Shown piece by piece: positions 23,901-37,490 of a DNA stretch of 64,000 nt. Source of the DNA: Struthio camelus (lineage: Eukaryota; Chordata; Aves; Struthioniformes; Struthionidae); NCBI RefSeq assembly GCF_040807025.1, contig NC_090944.1, positions 113,460,238 to 113,524,237 of the forward strand. Direction: 5' to 3'. Position numbers and translations under genes: made by a program. The notes beneath the pieces were generated by a model, which searched no databases, was not told the DNA's origin, and saw only the letters and a list, made by a program, of their open reading frames with translations. The stretch's first letter is position 1; every line of letters begins with the position of its first letter.

Positions 23901-24754
23901 TTGCTTCATGAAGACATTTCAGAGCACCTACACTAAATTTTCTTATCTATCCAAAAGTTATATGTAAGCAGGCCATTACAACATAGGAACACCTTGCAAC
24001 AACATAAAAGGCTGACACGCTTAACAAACAACAGTGTTATCTCATTTGACCAAAATATTGATACAGTAATTTAAATGCCTACTTCCTTTACCCAAAGACC
24101 AGGGTATGGAGGAGAGGAAAGAAGACGGCAGGGCTGTACAAAATCAAACGTGGCGCAAAGAGCAGTTTGCAGGAATTGATTGCGCAGTGTCTTGTCCAAT
24201 ATGGGAAGTACAGCATCAAATGACACTAGTAGGTGTCACGCACAAGCTAAAGTACAAGGTTCTTCCCTCAGAGGTAGCAGACGTGAAATATGTTAAAAAG
24301 GGATGTTCTGAATGCAAAAAGTTTGCACAGATTCAAGATGAAGCAAGTACTTGGTAGAGAAAGCCATTGACAGTTACCAAACAGACAAAAACTGTATCCT
24401 CCTCAGGAAATCTCCTGAGCTAAAAATAGTTGGAAGCTGCAAAAGTACTTGTGGGAAGTGTCACATGCAAAAGTCTTGTTCTTATTGCTTCCTTAGGCAT
24501 TTCCTTATGGCCATGGCAGGAGCTAGGATCCTGGGCTGGAAGGGCCCTTGGCTGACCCACTACAGCTGTTCTGATGTAATGACACAGGCTAAGTCACTCC
24601 TAGGGCCTCATCATCCATCCGAGCACATTATGACTGGGCCTTCATGATCCCAGAACGCAGTCAATCATAATCCGAAAGATAATACCTGTCTGAAAACCTG
24701 CATTACAAAAATAAAAGTACCGCTCCTAGGAATCTGGAATAATTTAACCACCAA

Positions 24755-25420
24755 AATGTAAAGAATCATCTAGTCCTGCCTTTCAGTGTGTTAGGAGTGT
24801 TTCTTCTGTCTTTATACGGTCTGAACTGAAAACTAGCTAACTGAGTGTTTTGTCTTCAAATAAAAAATGATTGTCCTGGAAACAGAGCGGTGAGCTGTAG
24901 CCTTCTTTCCAGAAACTCTGCTGCAGAGAGGAAAATGTCTTTATTCTTAATTTTTGCAGTGGGACACGCCTTGAGTCCACCACTTCATATGTGATGACGG
25001 ATCACATATGAACACATATGGACATCTTTTTACATCTATGTATATTAAATTTACCAGCTGTTTTATCACCCAGTCACTTAGTAGCCACTTAATTCTTTGC
25101 CGCTGGCCCTCCTCTTTAGTACTCTAAATAATATAGCACTGCCTGCAAACTCTATTGCCTCCTGTTCATCCCCTTTTTGGATCATTTATGAATGTGTTGA
25201 CTACTTGTACATATACATCAAAGGAGGTCCTCAGGGAACACCTAGGCTGCCACCCTTCCATTGAGAAAACTGACCATATTTTGTTTCTTGTCTGTTAACC
25301 TGTTATTTATCCATGAGATCACGATGGTTTCACATGGTTTTCTAACACAGCACGTTAGAAAAGTGGAATAGAAATGAGGAACTTTGTAAAGGAGAACTAG
25401 ATAACATCCCTTTGCATCCT
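24755..25420 (-). pseudogene. Decayed CR1-type LINE with reverse-transcriptase remnant
   Basis: On the - strand, 25290-25200 translates as GQFSQWKGGSLGVP, a stop, then GPPL. This corresponds to the CR1 reverse-transcriptase block around 'NGQFS.W......GVPQGS.LGP'. Upstream, catggataaataacaggtta and agacaagaaacaaaatatgg match the usual preceding CR1 DNA. Downstream, gtgactgggtgataaaacag and taaatttaatatacatagat match the segment after the catalytic region. Near 24768 the + strand reads aatcatctagtcctgcc, like a CR1 3' end, so one element may span the whole interval. Several in-frame stops show it is dead. The join between the RT part and the 3' end is less certain than the RT part. Confidence 0.7.
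24984..25012. repeat. Perfect 12-bp inverted repeat, 5-base spacer
   Basis: ttcatatgtgat (24984-24995) and atcacatatgaa (25001-25012) are exact reverse complements around gacgg. Two more catatg motifs occur just after. It sits at the 3' side of the CR1 RT remnant. Confidence 0.9.
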
Positions 25421-27209
25421 ACTCTGTCATTTAGGCTATGCTGCTCGGTTTTACAGACATAAAAAGATAAAGCGTCAGAATTGCTGTACTAAACTATTCT
25501 GGTCTAATTCCTCTTTAATCAAGAGAACTATCTCATATAATAGTGACAAAAAATCTGTCCTTCCAAAGTCCTTGAAAAATATGTAATTTGAACAGCTAAT
25601 CTCTTCCACTGGACAGAGTAATCACAGATATACCTGGATTAATCCCTTGTAGTTCTCCCACTTGATAGAAAACAGTAAATCAGCAGCACACTTTATGGTT
25701 TTGGGGTGAAATGTTCAATACTATGGCCACAATCCTGTAAGGATAAAGTACACTCTTCATTTTCCACGTGACCACAGATCTAGACAAACTATGCATTCCT
25801 GTGTGCTTTTGAAAGATCGGATCCCATGCTACTGAACAACGAGAACTAATATCTTTCAGTCAATTTTTGAAAACTTAGTGATCCTCAGTCCAGCCTAGTC
25901 ATGATACTCGCTGAGTATGTTTTCCCACAAAAAATAATTACACAGGCCAAATCTGGAGCTGCTGTCTCATTCACTACTGAGGAAGCATTCCCATTGACGC
26001 CGACAGAAAAAAAACACAGTGGAAAAAAAATCAGAAGAAAATATAATTAAGGCTGAACTTTCAAAATTGTTGAAGGTTTGAAAATCTGAACTTTTAACAT
26101 CTGAGCAGATTATTCATCTATTTCAGGCAAGATTTACTCTCCTCCCTTCACTTATGTATAGAAAGAGGCAGCATTAACAAAGCCATTAATGTGTTGCACA
26201 AGGTAGCTCTGACATAGCTTTGCAGCTTGCCCAGGTTTGAATGAAACAACTGAAAATGGCATGTTGTTTTGCTACAACAGGGAGGACCACTTCGTGCACA
26301 CGGGGAATAAAGCACTCCACTGTCTCTGGCTAGTATTGTAATGGCCTGCCCCCGGAGGGGTTTCACCACCTCTAAACTGCTGGCCATCCACAACATAGAG
26401 CAGAACAATGCTGTCTGCAGAACAATAGCAAGTCACACTCTGTAACACTCTTCCCCAAAACATATGCACGGTTCCAAGCAGGAAACAAACAAAAAGGTGG
26501 GCACAAGTAATGTATTAGTAACCATATTCTAGTCTAGTCGCCATCCAATCGAAATTGCAACCACAGTGCCAACACTGCATGAGACAGTCTTAAAGATGAG
26601 GGGGATGCTCCATTTAAAATACATTATGAATATATTGAAAATCATATCCTGTCAAATGCTAAAAAAAAAATCTGCCTGAATCTGAAGTGGAAAGGATCTT
26701 TCAGCCTTGCACAAAAATAGCCGAATTTCTTTTCAATTTGTAAGAACTGATCCAAGACTCACAGGAATAGATAGAAATAAGGATTTCACTTGTTTCGAAT
26801 CAGTCTCTCATCACGGAGTTACAATTATGAGGCTCCTAGCCACAAAGCTGCTGCTATTATTAGCTCCCCAAGCTTCCCTTCTTTTCACCTCTATAGCACG
26901 CGCATACACTGCAAGATTTGGCAGGTCTTCCTCAGCATTAACAGCAAGTAGCATGGCAGCATTTTTTTGCTGGTGCTTAATAATTCTCTTTCATGGATAC
27001 AGAAACATTCACACAGCCTGGAAGCGCCAGATATCATAAACAATTAAAAGCTTAAAATTACTTCAGACCATGCTCACGGAAAATGGACGTAAGCAAGAAA
27101 AACAATCAGGAAAAAGCCATTTATTAGTACTCTGCCCGTCTAGCATCTGCCAAGAACTGATGAAAATATCTTCAGGCTGATGTTAGTCTGATGAAAATTG
27201 GAGCTAATC

Positions 27210-27281
27210 TTTTTTTTTTTTTTTAAAAAAGAAGAAAGCAAGAAGAAAGAGAAAACAGAGAGAGAGAGAGAGAGAGAGAGA
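27210..27281 (+). repeat. T15-A6 junction, AAG-rich tract and (AG)n microsatellite
   Basis: T15 at 27210-27224 passes directly into A6 at 27225-27230, then a purine-only GAA-rich stretch, then an AG alternation of 25 bases at 27257-27281. The purine/pyrimidine asymmetry makes it replication-slippage prone. Confidence 0.9.
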
Positions 27282-30200
27282 CAAGGCTTGACAATAAAGA
27301 TGCTTTTGACTCTGAGGTTAAAGAAACTAATGCTGCATGCCATCAGCATAGTATATGATGGTGAAGAATTACTACAGCAATGTATTAACAGGTCTCGAGA
27401 AAAATGGTGGAGAAATGAGACTTTGTGTCTTTTGCAATTACATGTGAGGGCTTGTCAGACTGGTGGGAATTATTGGTCCTACCTTTTCACAAAAATATAG
27501 GCTCAACCATGCAGGCTCATGAATCTTCCCACTGAAATCTACAGTGGATTTCATGTCCGTCACCTGTTACCGTAGAAATTCCTAGGTTAAATGCTACTCA
27601 GAGTTACATCTCTGGGATGTAAAGGGAATTTGCATGAGAAGGTATATAGGTACACAGGTCACATTTATGTCAGACAAGAGTGCCGACTCCATTATACACA
27701 TCATGTTTGAAGACACAATCCTCAAAATACATACACTTGTTAAAAGGCTGATGCAACTGCCCTGGTTTGTAGTCAGTCCTAGGTTGTCTGGCTTTGACCT
27801 CGGGTTTCAGCAGATGATTTGTGCATGGGACTGAGGGCCACATGCAAAAGCACAAGTCTGCCATAACACTGCAGATATCAATAGATTTTCTCCAGATTTA
27901 CTGTCTACAACAGTAGGCTTTGGTTTCCAGCTGGTATCTGCTTCTGAAGAGGAACAGATTTCTCTCCAGTTAATGCCACATCTCTCCATGGTACTCCCAA
28001 ACATTTCTACTTTTTGAGTAATAACCTGAAAACGTAAAACAAACGAAGATATGGAAGGTTCTGGCAGCAGGGCTGTAAAGGAGTGGAGGTACCAGGAAAC
28101 CTCAGCTACACCAGGCACACAACACAGTCCAAGAGCTGCTGGGGCAGTCAACACTGCCCATTAGACAGAGGAGCGTGTGCTTACCTCTTCAAAAGTCAGA
28201 CTTCCGTGCACCACCAGACCATTAATATACAAGTGTTTGGAAGAAACACAGATTCATAATTTAATGAGTACCCACGTGAATAGAAGTAACAAAGTTTTTA
28301 GTCTATACAAAACAATATGTTACTGTCATGAGCACCATCAGCTTCAACAGTACCGAAGCTCTTCTCTGTGATGGCAAACGTTGTAGCCTAATTACAACTT
28401 CTAGAAATCCTGACTTGAATATTACTGTTTAATCACGTCACTATTATTTATTTATAAGTTCTACACCACTCAAGACTCTAATCCCTAATGCAAAACTCCT
28501 CATTCTAATTCAGGCTTACAGGCTACACTACTGTCTAGAGAAAAGGAAAAAGATTTTACAAAGAGACTATTGAAAATAAGACAGCATTCTATGTCCAGAG
28601 TAATTAGGGGAAGCGATAGACAAACCTTGTATAACTTGATCCACAAACTTAATGGCTCTTTAACAAATTCTGAGGCATCTAGAGGTACCTTTTCCCAAAA
28701 ATAGACTCTCAAATAACGTCATTGGTAAAGTTAGACAGCCACACAATTAAAATGTCAGACACTGGTCAACAGTTTGGATAGACATTTGCAGTTATAGCAC
28801 ATTATATCTCAGTTAGAGACTTCCTCCTCTAACTTACGGAAAGAAAAAGAACAATACGAAAAGCCACAGAAATATACCTTGCTAAAGATCTACTAGCACT
28901 GTATTATTTCTGAGAGGAAAAGCAGCTGCTACAAACAAATATTTAAAGTGCAGGCAAGAGATTTGCAGAGTGGAGGAATGTTGCACTAGCTGAGAATTAA
29001 AACGTCCCTCAAAATCCGAAATCTCTGTATGAACGTCTAGTTTGTAACAGATGAGGAAAAACTAATGCTTCTGCTGAGAGGTTCTGCCTGAGAGGTGTCA
29101 GTAGTTTCTAGCAGCAACACCTGTAAAACAATATTTGGTTTTCTTCTGTTTTTATTTTTTTGCCCTTTAGCATTCGGGATACTTTTGTATCTGTGCACAC
29201 GCACCAGACACACAAACAGCTCATGGAGCCACATCTCTTATTCTAGACTAACACACCACCTTCATCCTTGGGCAGACAACTCTGCCTCAAGAACTGCTTT
29301 AAGCAGAGCCCAAGGCAGAGCAGGAACTCTCCAATCGCTCACTTACCTCTCTGTCACCTAAGTTACAACTCCACAAAATGTCACATACTCCAACATCTAA
29401 AGAGTACAACATGCCTTCTCAAGAGTCAGAACCTGTTTCCCCATACTCCCCATGACTTGTGGCCATTTACCAAGGAGTTCTTGCAAGGAAACAGGAAATC
29501 TGTGCGAGTTCACTTCACTTGGGATTTTTCCCCCTCTGTCTATCACCGAGGGACAATTTGACTTGACCTCTGAGATTGATGTGGAGGTTGTGGAGCTTCA
29601 GAAAGTAGTGATGTGTTCAGATAATAATTAAACTTAAATTGTAGAGTTTGTTTTCAGTGATAACATTTTAAATAGTCTAGCTTGTCACTAAGATAATTTC
29701 TTTTTAGCCAGTGTGTTTCCTTTATGCCCCTTTTTTCTTTCATTTGTCTGCTTTCTGTGATTAGGCTTATAGCGATTGACAGGTATTTTACTTTCGAAAA
29801 GGGTATCACATATATTTTCAAATGTATTCAAATCCATCAAGTAACATCAGTCCCACTAGCTTTCAAGTCACTCAGCCGCTTTTGAAATCCCATTCATAAA
29901 CCAAGCCATACAAATACAATGTTCAGTGTCCCTGATGTATAAGGCTCGTGCTGCTCCTGAAATGCTAAACTGAGAATTGCATTAAGCCCAGCTGTAAGCT
30001 CCTTGCATAAATTGCCTAGATAGCATGAACTCTTCCTTATGTATTTCTCTCTCTGAGTTAACAAGCTTAAAAATTGAGCAATAGTATTTTAGAAAAACAA
30101 ACTAACCTGCAGCTCTGCATAAAAAGAAAATAAATCCACTAGACTAGCTAGCCCAGTACGACAGCACAGCTGTGCACACCCAACTGCTCAGTTCCAATCA

Positions 30201-30754
30201 ACTGCTCTGTTCTTTCCCTTTTAAAGAGCACTGTTTGGGTATAAATGAGAAGGAAGCAAAATGTTAATGACTGAAGGAGAATCAGCAATTAAAAGTACAT
30301 TGCTCACTATTTCCCGAAGAAGCTGTCAAATCTCTTTAGCACAAAGAGCCAGGGGCTTAAAACCTTGAAGGGAAAGAAACTGACTGCAGCAAGTAGCCTC
30401 AGATCTTCTAGTTGCAGGGAACTCCTCTTAACTAGCAGTTCCCAGGAACAGGTCTCCGACAGTTTGCTGCAGTCTGGTTCCAGGTGGCAGTAAGTGATGA
30501 CCCTGTATCTTCCTTGTCTAGGGTCAAAACTGATAGCTGTCTCCCACCTGGCAAATGCACAGGTGAGCTAATTAAAATACCCCAAGATTGACACATCCCT
30601 CCAAATAACTTCATAAAGAATGTTTTAGAGCTGTAATTCTTGAGTTTGTTTAACGTGTTTTTATTCTGCAAAGAGAGACAGTAAGGTCCCACGGCAAAGA
30701 GTGCAGATTCAAATACTCAAATAGGTAGATGCTTTCTGTTTATCAGCGTATTTC

Positions 30755-30925
30755 ATTCATGGATCTCAAAGCATTTTACCGCAATTCATCAATTGTCCAA
30801 ATATGATCCACATCATTACTACTGTTTATTATTTATATAGCAGAAATGCTTAAGGCTGTATTGGCTTTTTTGTTTCCATTCAGGCATGGACACAGAAAAA
30901 TGGCATTATTCAGTGAGGCAAAATG
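30755..30925 (+). mobile_element. Possible SINE fossil (CORE/MIR-like)
   Basis: atggatctcaaagcatttta resembles the 'atctcaaagc.ctttac' block of CORE-SINEs, and cagtgaggcaaaatg near 30910 resembles the 'aaactgaggcacag' block. Between them lies tttattatttatatagcaga. The order fits but identity is low. Confidence 0.35.
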
Positions 30926-32104
30926 TTATATTTCATGGGAGGACAGTACAGATCCAACACATATTGCAACAGCTGATGTCAGCCACACAAGAATTTACGA
31001 GTAGCTGAAATGTTAATTGCGCAAGATGTTCCTTTTTGTTGTGACTGGTAGAGGTTCACTGTTAAAAGTTCCACATCAAGAGAGCCTGAATATAATTTGT
31101 CAAAAGACTCGTGTTTCCAACACAGCTAACTTGAACATTCTGAATTTTTGCTGAAGAAAATAGTCGGTCTAGAAGAGGAGAAAATAGGATAATTTAACAG
31201 TAGCATATTGTTTCCTGACAAACAGACTGAAATATTAGTTTTTAAAACATTTATGACCACGTGTATTAAAAAAATGACAAAACTAAGTCTGAATATTGCA
31301 AATCACTACCTGTCTACCTCTGTTATCAGGAGCAGTAGTAACTGCAAACTCCAGCATCGCTGGCACTATCAGGGATTCTTGATGGCGCCTGATGGATGAT
31401 TTGAGTTCCTAAAATCAGTCTTTGGCCCAGCCCTCATTTATATCACACCTCTTCCACTTGCATATCAGCAGACACGTATTCACAATGGTTTATTCATCCC
31501 CAAATGCCATTTCCGTTACCATAAATTCAGACTGAATTTGCAACTACTTTTGTTAAAACACTATGTTTAGAAAAAATATGCTTGTGTCGGACTCTTGGAC
31601 TACATAGTCATGATGTTTTCTCCCTCTTTCCAAGCAGTTGATAGCCCTCACATAGGTAGCAGAAAGCAAATTCAATTGTCCTCTCTGCCAAAAGGATTTG
31701 AACACCCCTTTTCAGGAGCATGCTCCAGTCACCACATTATGGACAGAGCCACTCAGCCAGCACAAAAACTCAATTCAAATTCAGAGATGCGGAAAAATTC
31801 AACGGAGTGAAGCTCTCCCTCCCCTTCTTTGCCTCCCCCGAGCTGTGCGTTGTGACAAGGCAGTTGTGATAAGTGATGTCCATTAATTGCTAGCAAGACA
31901 CGAGCCAGTTTCTTGGCCTCCCTCTTGGCTAGGATAGGTAAGTTACTCTAAGCAGAGTTGCTCTGTCGCCCTTGCCGTTCCACCTTGGATACACAACCGT
32001 TCAGCAGAGCAGGTACTGGCACAGAGAAAGTGTGTCTTCTAGGCTACAAGGCCAGTTTCCATCTTCCTCACCAAATATGTCTCCAAACAAGTAAAACAGC
32101 TCAA

Positions 32105-32205
32105 ACTGGAAGGACTGAAGGAAGTTCCCCTGTTCAAAAAGCAGGAATTTGAACTAAGGTCCCTTAACATTCAGGCCCGTGTCATATCCTGGCTGCTAAA
32201 GGGCA
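32105..32205 (+). mobile_element. Possible MIR-like SINE tail
   Basis: aaaaagcaggaatttgaact followed by aaggtccc, attcaggcccgtgtcatatc and ctggctgcta fits the order of the MIR 3' half ('gcaggaattgaacccaggtct...ccagtgccctaaccactaggcta'). It is diverged and partial. Confidence 0.35.
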
Positions 32206-32742
32206 CAGAGATGGCACATTCACTCTCTTCCACTGGAGCTGTTCCACTTTTTATGAAACAGTTGAATATGCATTAGGCTGGACAGGGCAGGAAGATGACA
32301 AAAATGGAGCTACAGCCTGTAGATAAAGGCCCTCACCAGAGAGGTAGGATGCTCACGTTCTAATTCCTCCTCCAGCAAACGCTTTCCGTATTAATTCAGA
32401 ATAGAAAATATCAACTGGAGAAGACACCCAATCCCAGAAAACTCCTTGGATGGTGGTTTTGGCACTCTCTCCTCATCTTCTCAAGTCAATGAGGACATTG
32501 ACCTTCCTGAGCCTGAAAGCTGCCTTACTTTTAACTAACAGTCACTTCATTCTGCTTTCCAACTCTAACTCTTCATTTCCCCAAACTAAAATATTTCATT
32601 TCAACTTAGGGGCAACACTTCATTTAAGTTTTCCCCTCTCCCCTCATTTTCCTACCTTGCTGAAACAATGCAAAACATTTATTTTTCACCTGAGAGGCAG
32701 GTTTGAAGAGCACAGACTGCATCTCAACATGGTTATGCCCTT

Positions 32743-32773
32743 TTAAGCGATCAACAAAATATTGATCGCTTAA
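32743..32773. repeat. Perfect 12-bp inverted repeat, 7-base spacer
   Basis: ttaagcgatcaa (32743-32754) and ttgatcgcttaa (32762-32773) are exact reverse complements around caaaata. This would form a stable DNA or RNA hairpin. Confidence 0.9.
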
Positions 32774-34306
32774 CTACTGTGCTTTGCCATCTCTTCCTCT
32801 CCCATGTTCTAACATCACATTGGCTAAGTTTAAATAACTGAGGTGAGGTCTCCTTGCTTCCTCATAAGAGGCACTGTAAAACAGTTTTCTCCTTATTCCG
32901 TTGCTCTGAGGTGAAGAAAGAAAGAGGTGACACACAGCTCTCACCCTTGCTACAGCTTTTTATTGAGGAAGCTGCCTCTCCTCCACTGGTAGCACTGGAA
33001 CTGTGACTCTTAACTCCTATAACTAGCTAACACGCTGAAATGTGGCATAATTGGAGTTTGAGTTGTACCGGGATTCAGCAGGAGCCACCACCAAAGCCAC
33101 TTCTCAGGCCAGGAGTGCAGCGGAGCCTCGTAATCTCGACTTAACTCCTCCTACCCTGCTGATAAGGGGCACACATGCCAACAGTTAGTTCTGTGTGTGT
33201 ATCTATGTCTTATATTTATACAGCAGAATTTTATCTTTTTTATAATAAGAAAGGTATTTTCAACAAGCTTGCATACTATGCTGTATATTACTCATTTTCT
33301 AGACTCATGTTCTGCACAAAATGATTACCATCCCAAGTGAAAGAATATAAAACACCGTCATTCTGACCAGAAATAGAGGCTCTAAACAGCATGCTGCACT
33401 CGCACTTTCCTGAGATGTGAAAAGACTGCAGACACGGGGAGGTCGGAGAGGCTTCCGGAAACCTGGTGGGTTTCATGCTGCTGTTGACCTTCGGCAGGTG
33501 GTGTGATTTTCTACTCTGGCACCACACTGTTCTGTTTTTATGCATAGAAAGATGAAATAAATGTTTGCAACACTCCTTATACAACTTGGGGTACACAACC
33601 AGGGCCTTGTGCAACTTGATATCCGTTTGGGACTATTCCCCGTGCAAAAGGTGCTGTAAAAATTTTCTGTTATGACAATGACTGTACTTGACTACAGTGC
33701 ACAAATTTGCTTAACTGTTCAGAATTAAGCAAACAAAACCAAAAATCACTCTCTTTCTCCCTTCATGAACTCTCTTCTTCTTTCTGCTCTTTCTTATGTC
33801 TTTGTAAGACAAGAAGTGTGCAGGAATTACTAGTCCCACAACTCACTTAAATGTGTTCACATGAGAAGACAGATGATGTTACACTAGAGGCATGAGCTGA
33901 GACATGAAAAACATATATCCAGAAAAGGAATGTATTTCCTTAGCAACTGAAGACTGTGGCAGCACTTGAGCAGTTATGTACATGTAGAACTAAAACCAGG
34001 TGCCTCAAAGGGAGCGTCTCAACATACTGGAAACAGTCATTTAATGGAAATTCTAACCAGAGAGAGCAAAAAGACACTATTATCCAAAATAATATGGTAG
34101 ACATGGATCTAAACTCCAGCAATGATAACAGCAGGTAAAGCCCATTTCACTGCTCTGAATCTGAGTAAGCAATAGTCAGGCCAATCTGTTATCCCTGGAT
34201 GTGCATATTACACAGTGACATAGTTGAACAATTTAAGAGAGACCTCAGAGAAAATAAAAGTGTTTGCACATTCAGCAAACTATACAGGAGAACCTCTTTC
34301 TGATGG

Positions 34307-34322
34307 TTTTTTTTTTTTTTTT
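34307..34322 (+). repeat. T16 homopolymer
   Basis: Sixteen consecutive T in the KCNH1 intron. No adjoining element is recognised. Confidence 0.85.
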
Positions 34323-36574
34323 CAACTAAGAGAGGTTACAGTCCTCAAAAACGCAGAGCATACAATTATATAAGCAGCATTAGAGACTGAAAGCTGAATT
34401 TTGGCAAGAGCATCCATGTTTCACATAAAGGAAAAGCGCTCTCAGTTTTTCATACAATGACATCCTACCGAAATAACTGGCTTTTAGGACCATCTCTCTC
34501 ACCATGTAATAACCCCATTTCTCACGGCCACTTGCACATCATATAGAATTTGCCACCTAACTTCTTTGCACCCTTTTGCAAATCCCAGGCTTTCTCTAAG
34601 AGAAGTTTGTACTGAAATCGTAGCTCAAGAGCAAGTGCACCTGGGCCATCATCGTGTCTTTCTCATCACAGGCTCCACCGGGGCAGGAAAGGGCGAGCAG
34701 ATTTTAGATGGCTCATATGCTTGTCAGTGACACAGCTGCTCCCCCCACCCCCGCTGTCCTCTCACTTGCCTTTAGTAAGCCCCTGAGCTCTCCCAGTGTG
34801 CATCTTTATCATCAATCTGCCCACAGCACAGGTTTATATCAGCTTGTGAAATTAAGTCCTTAAAAGGCCTCTGCCTGGCTCTGCGGTGCCTGCCAGTGGC
34901 ATCCTCCCCCAGCTGGATGCGGGCCCTGGGAGCACAGAGAGAGGCAGGGATGCAACCGCCCGCGGCTCGCCCAGCCTCCAGCACACCGGCCTCGCTCCGA
35001 GGATTTTGGCATGCATGACCTCTTAGGAAATTAAACAGCTGGTTTATTAATAAAAAGGATTATTTGTAGAACATTGGTTGTGGTTAAAACAGCTAAAATT
35101 TAAACTATTGGTCTTCAAAATCATCATCTTTGGAATATTATAAGTTGAAAAACTGTTACTTCAGAACGTCACGCACTTTTTCAGCATCCATCTTAAATAA
35201 GGCTGCGTATTGCCACCTATTGTGCAGGCCAGCTGCCCTTAGCACATGCTCTCTGGAACTGAATTTGCTGAAAATATGAATTACAACAGCATCATCTGCT
35301 TTTCCTTTGTTTGCTTTTTTTTGCTCTTATATCACCTGCACCCAAACTTCCAACCCTGTTCAGGTACAGAGGTGATTAAAGGAAGATCCTTTTAACTTTG
35401 CTATTAAAGTTTCTTGCTTCAAAGAGCCCCAGGTTTGCCAGTAAGGAGAGTGGAGCCGGTCATGAATGGCTAGTTGCCTGCTGCTGGTGTAGCAAGCAGA
35501 CCAAAAAGGATTAAGCAGAGGCACAGAATCCCTGTTAGCTAATTCAAACTACTTGACAGGAACTATTGTAACTAATCAGACATCGCACAGACATCATCTG
35601 TGCCAGGCAGGAGGGAACAGCATTCCTGGGAGGAAGGAGGGGGCTTTTCTAACTGAACAGCTATTTGTCATATTATGTTGCATTCGATTATCCTCTTGAA
35701 TCCATCACTCACTAGATACGCACCACTTCAAAGCTTTAAAGAAGCACTCCTCAGACAGACGAAATGGCTTAGCTCAATGTGAGAACACCATCTCAATACC
35801 TCCCATACACTGGCGGCAGGGAGAAGCTTGGCTTATCTCTGCACCGCATCCAGCTACATTTGATTAGGCTAAACTGGTTCCTCCACTCTCTGCAAGTATT
35901 TGGCCAGTGTGCATGTACTGGTTATTTAAACTGCATCTTGCAAATGATCCCCAGCATTGGTGCTAAAGCAGTGAGTCACTCTCCATTGTCTGAGAATTTC
36001 CAAGGCGCTTACATGTTTTAGTACAACATATCGTTCTCAAGGAGGCTTCTTCACATTCAAAAACTCTTCAAGGACAAAGCTACAACAGGCAATTACTGAA
36101 ATTAAATGGATGATGAGGAAGCATACCATTCTTTGCTAAGACACTCTAAAATTCGTTGTTGGTTTTGTGGCTGTTTCTGTTTTTTACACTATCAGACAGA
36201 AAGCTACCCTGTTACTACTGTGTCCAGAACTTTAACTGTGTTTACAACCCTAATGGGCACAAGGCCGAGGAAATGGCACGTCTAGCCTCCTGCCAGGTTC
36301 ATGCAGCAATTCACAGACCAATCACACATCACAGATGTGACCTGGCTGCTCTGCAGCGTCTAGCTCAACCTCAGCAAAGTGGGAGTCCTATGGCAAAGCC
36401 ACTCCTTTTCCCTTCTGCTTACCTCAGGACAGCCAAACTGACCTCCTGAATTGCATGAAAACATTTTGATGGCTGTGGTGGCTGCTGTTGACAGATGAAA
36501 TCAGAACTCGGAACAAATCATGTTCCCTTTTAATAGAAATAGAGCATTATTTCTCCTAACTGCAGCCCAGCAAG

Positions 36575-36715
36575 ACGATGCCTTATTTATTTTATAGACA
36601 GGGAACAGAAGACTGGAGGAAGTAAATGATTTGTTAAAGGCCAGTAGGGAAATCTTTTGCAGAGCAGAGAAGTGGACTATTATCTCCCAAGTCCTAGTTT
36701 AATATCCTAAACAAA
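36575..36715 (+). mobile_element. MIR/CORE-SINE-like fossil
   Basis: In order: ttattttatagacagggaac, tggaggaagtaaatgatttg, ttaaaggccagtaggg, gcagagcagagaagtggact, tctcccaagtcctagtttaa, tatcctaaac. Each piece lines up with the MIR 3' half ('cattttacagatgagg.aact...gaggttaagtgacttgcccaaggtcac...gcagagctgggattgaac...ctcctgagtcc...ccctaacca'). It is old and diverged, but the collinearity is convincing. Confidence 0.6.
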
Positions 36716-37429
36716 GGTCCGTCTTCCTCTTGTAGGCTTGGGACTAATTGATCATAAGTTTTCTAGGCAGCTAGTAATATCAGCAACTGCGGAGGTCCTG
36801 CAGTGACCTAAATACTGCATAATGCTGCATAATGTCAATAGGCTGTTGTAGGAATACGATGATCCTACTGTTCTTTGCTGGCTTTGCAAATAACCACACA
36901 CACAAAAGCTACACTGGGTTTCTGGCTAACCAAAAAGGCTCCAAACAACTCACAGACCAAACACCCAAAGGGAATACCGACTCTCCTATGTCCTTATTTG
37001 AAGTGTAGGAACAACCTGTGCAATAAATTTGCAAATGCATGAAATACTGCATAGAGATGTGTTTTGCATACAAGGGGACCAGGACTAGTACACGCCAGAC
37101 CTCCTCTGCCTGACAGCAGCACCTCGACTATTTTTGGTGCTTGCTAATTTGGCCTGAACAGAGGCACCAGAGTCAGGAGTCCGGGACAGAGCTCAGCTTG
37201 CTCTCGGGAAGGTCAAAAACTCCTGGGCAGTGGAGGATGCAAGGGGAAAATTCATCATCTCTGATAAAGCCATTGTTCCAATTAGGTCTTTTAAAGCCAG
37301 GTATTTATAAGAGAAAACCTAAACACCTGAACAGGACAGAGTGACAGATCTTCTCTCCCTTTACTTTGCCGAAGCTGAGAAAGGGCCTGGAGTCAGATGT
37401 ATGTTTTCCCTCTTCCCACACCTACCTGC

Positions 37430-37490
37430 CAGATTGAGGCCTAAATTTTGTGCCTAAATATAGCTGGCACCCTCTTAACACTGACATTTT
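37430..37490. repeat. Possible copy of the 'gcctaa' degenerate repeat
   Basis: gaggcctaaattttgtgcct followed by aaatatagctggcacc has the repeated 'gcctaa...' blocks seen in the family represented at 19831-19917. It is partial. Confidence 0.3.
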
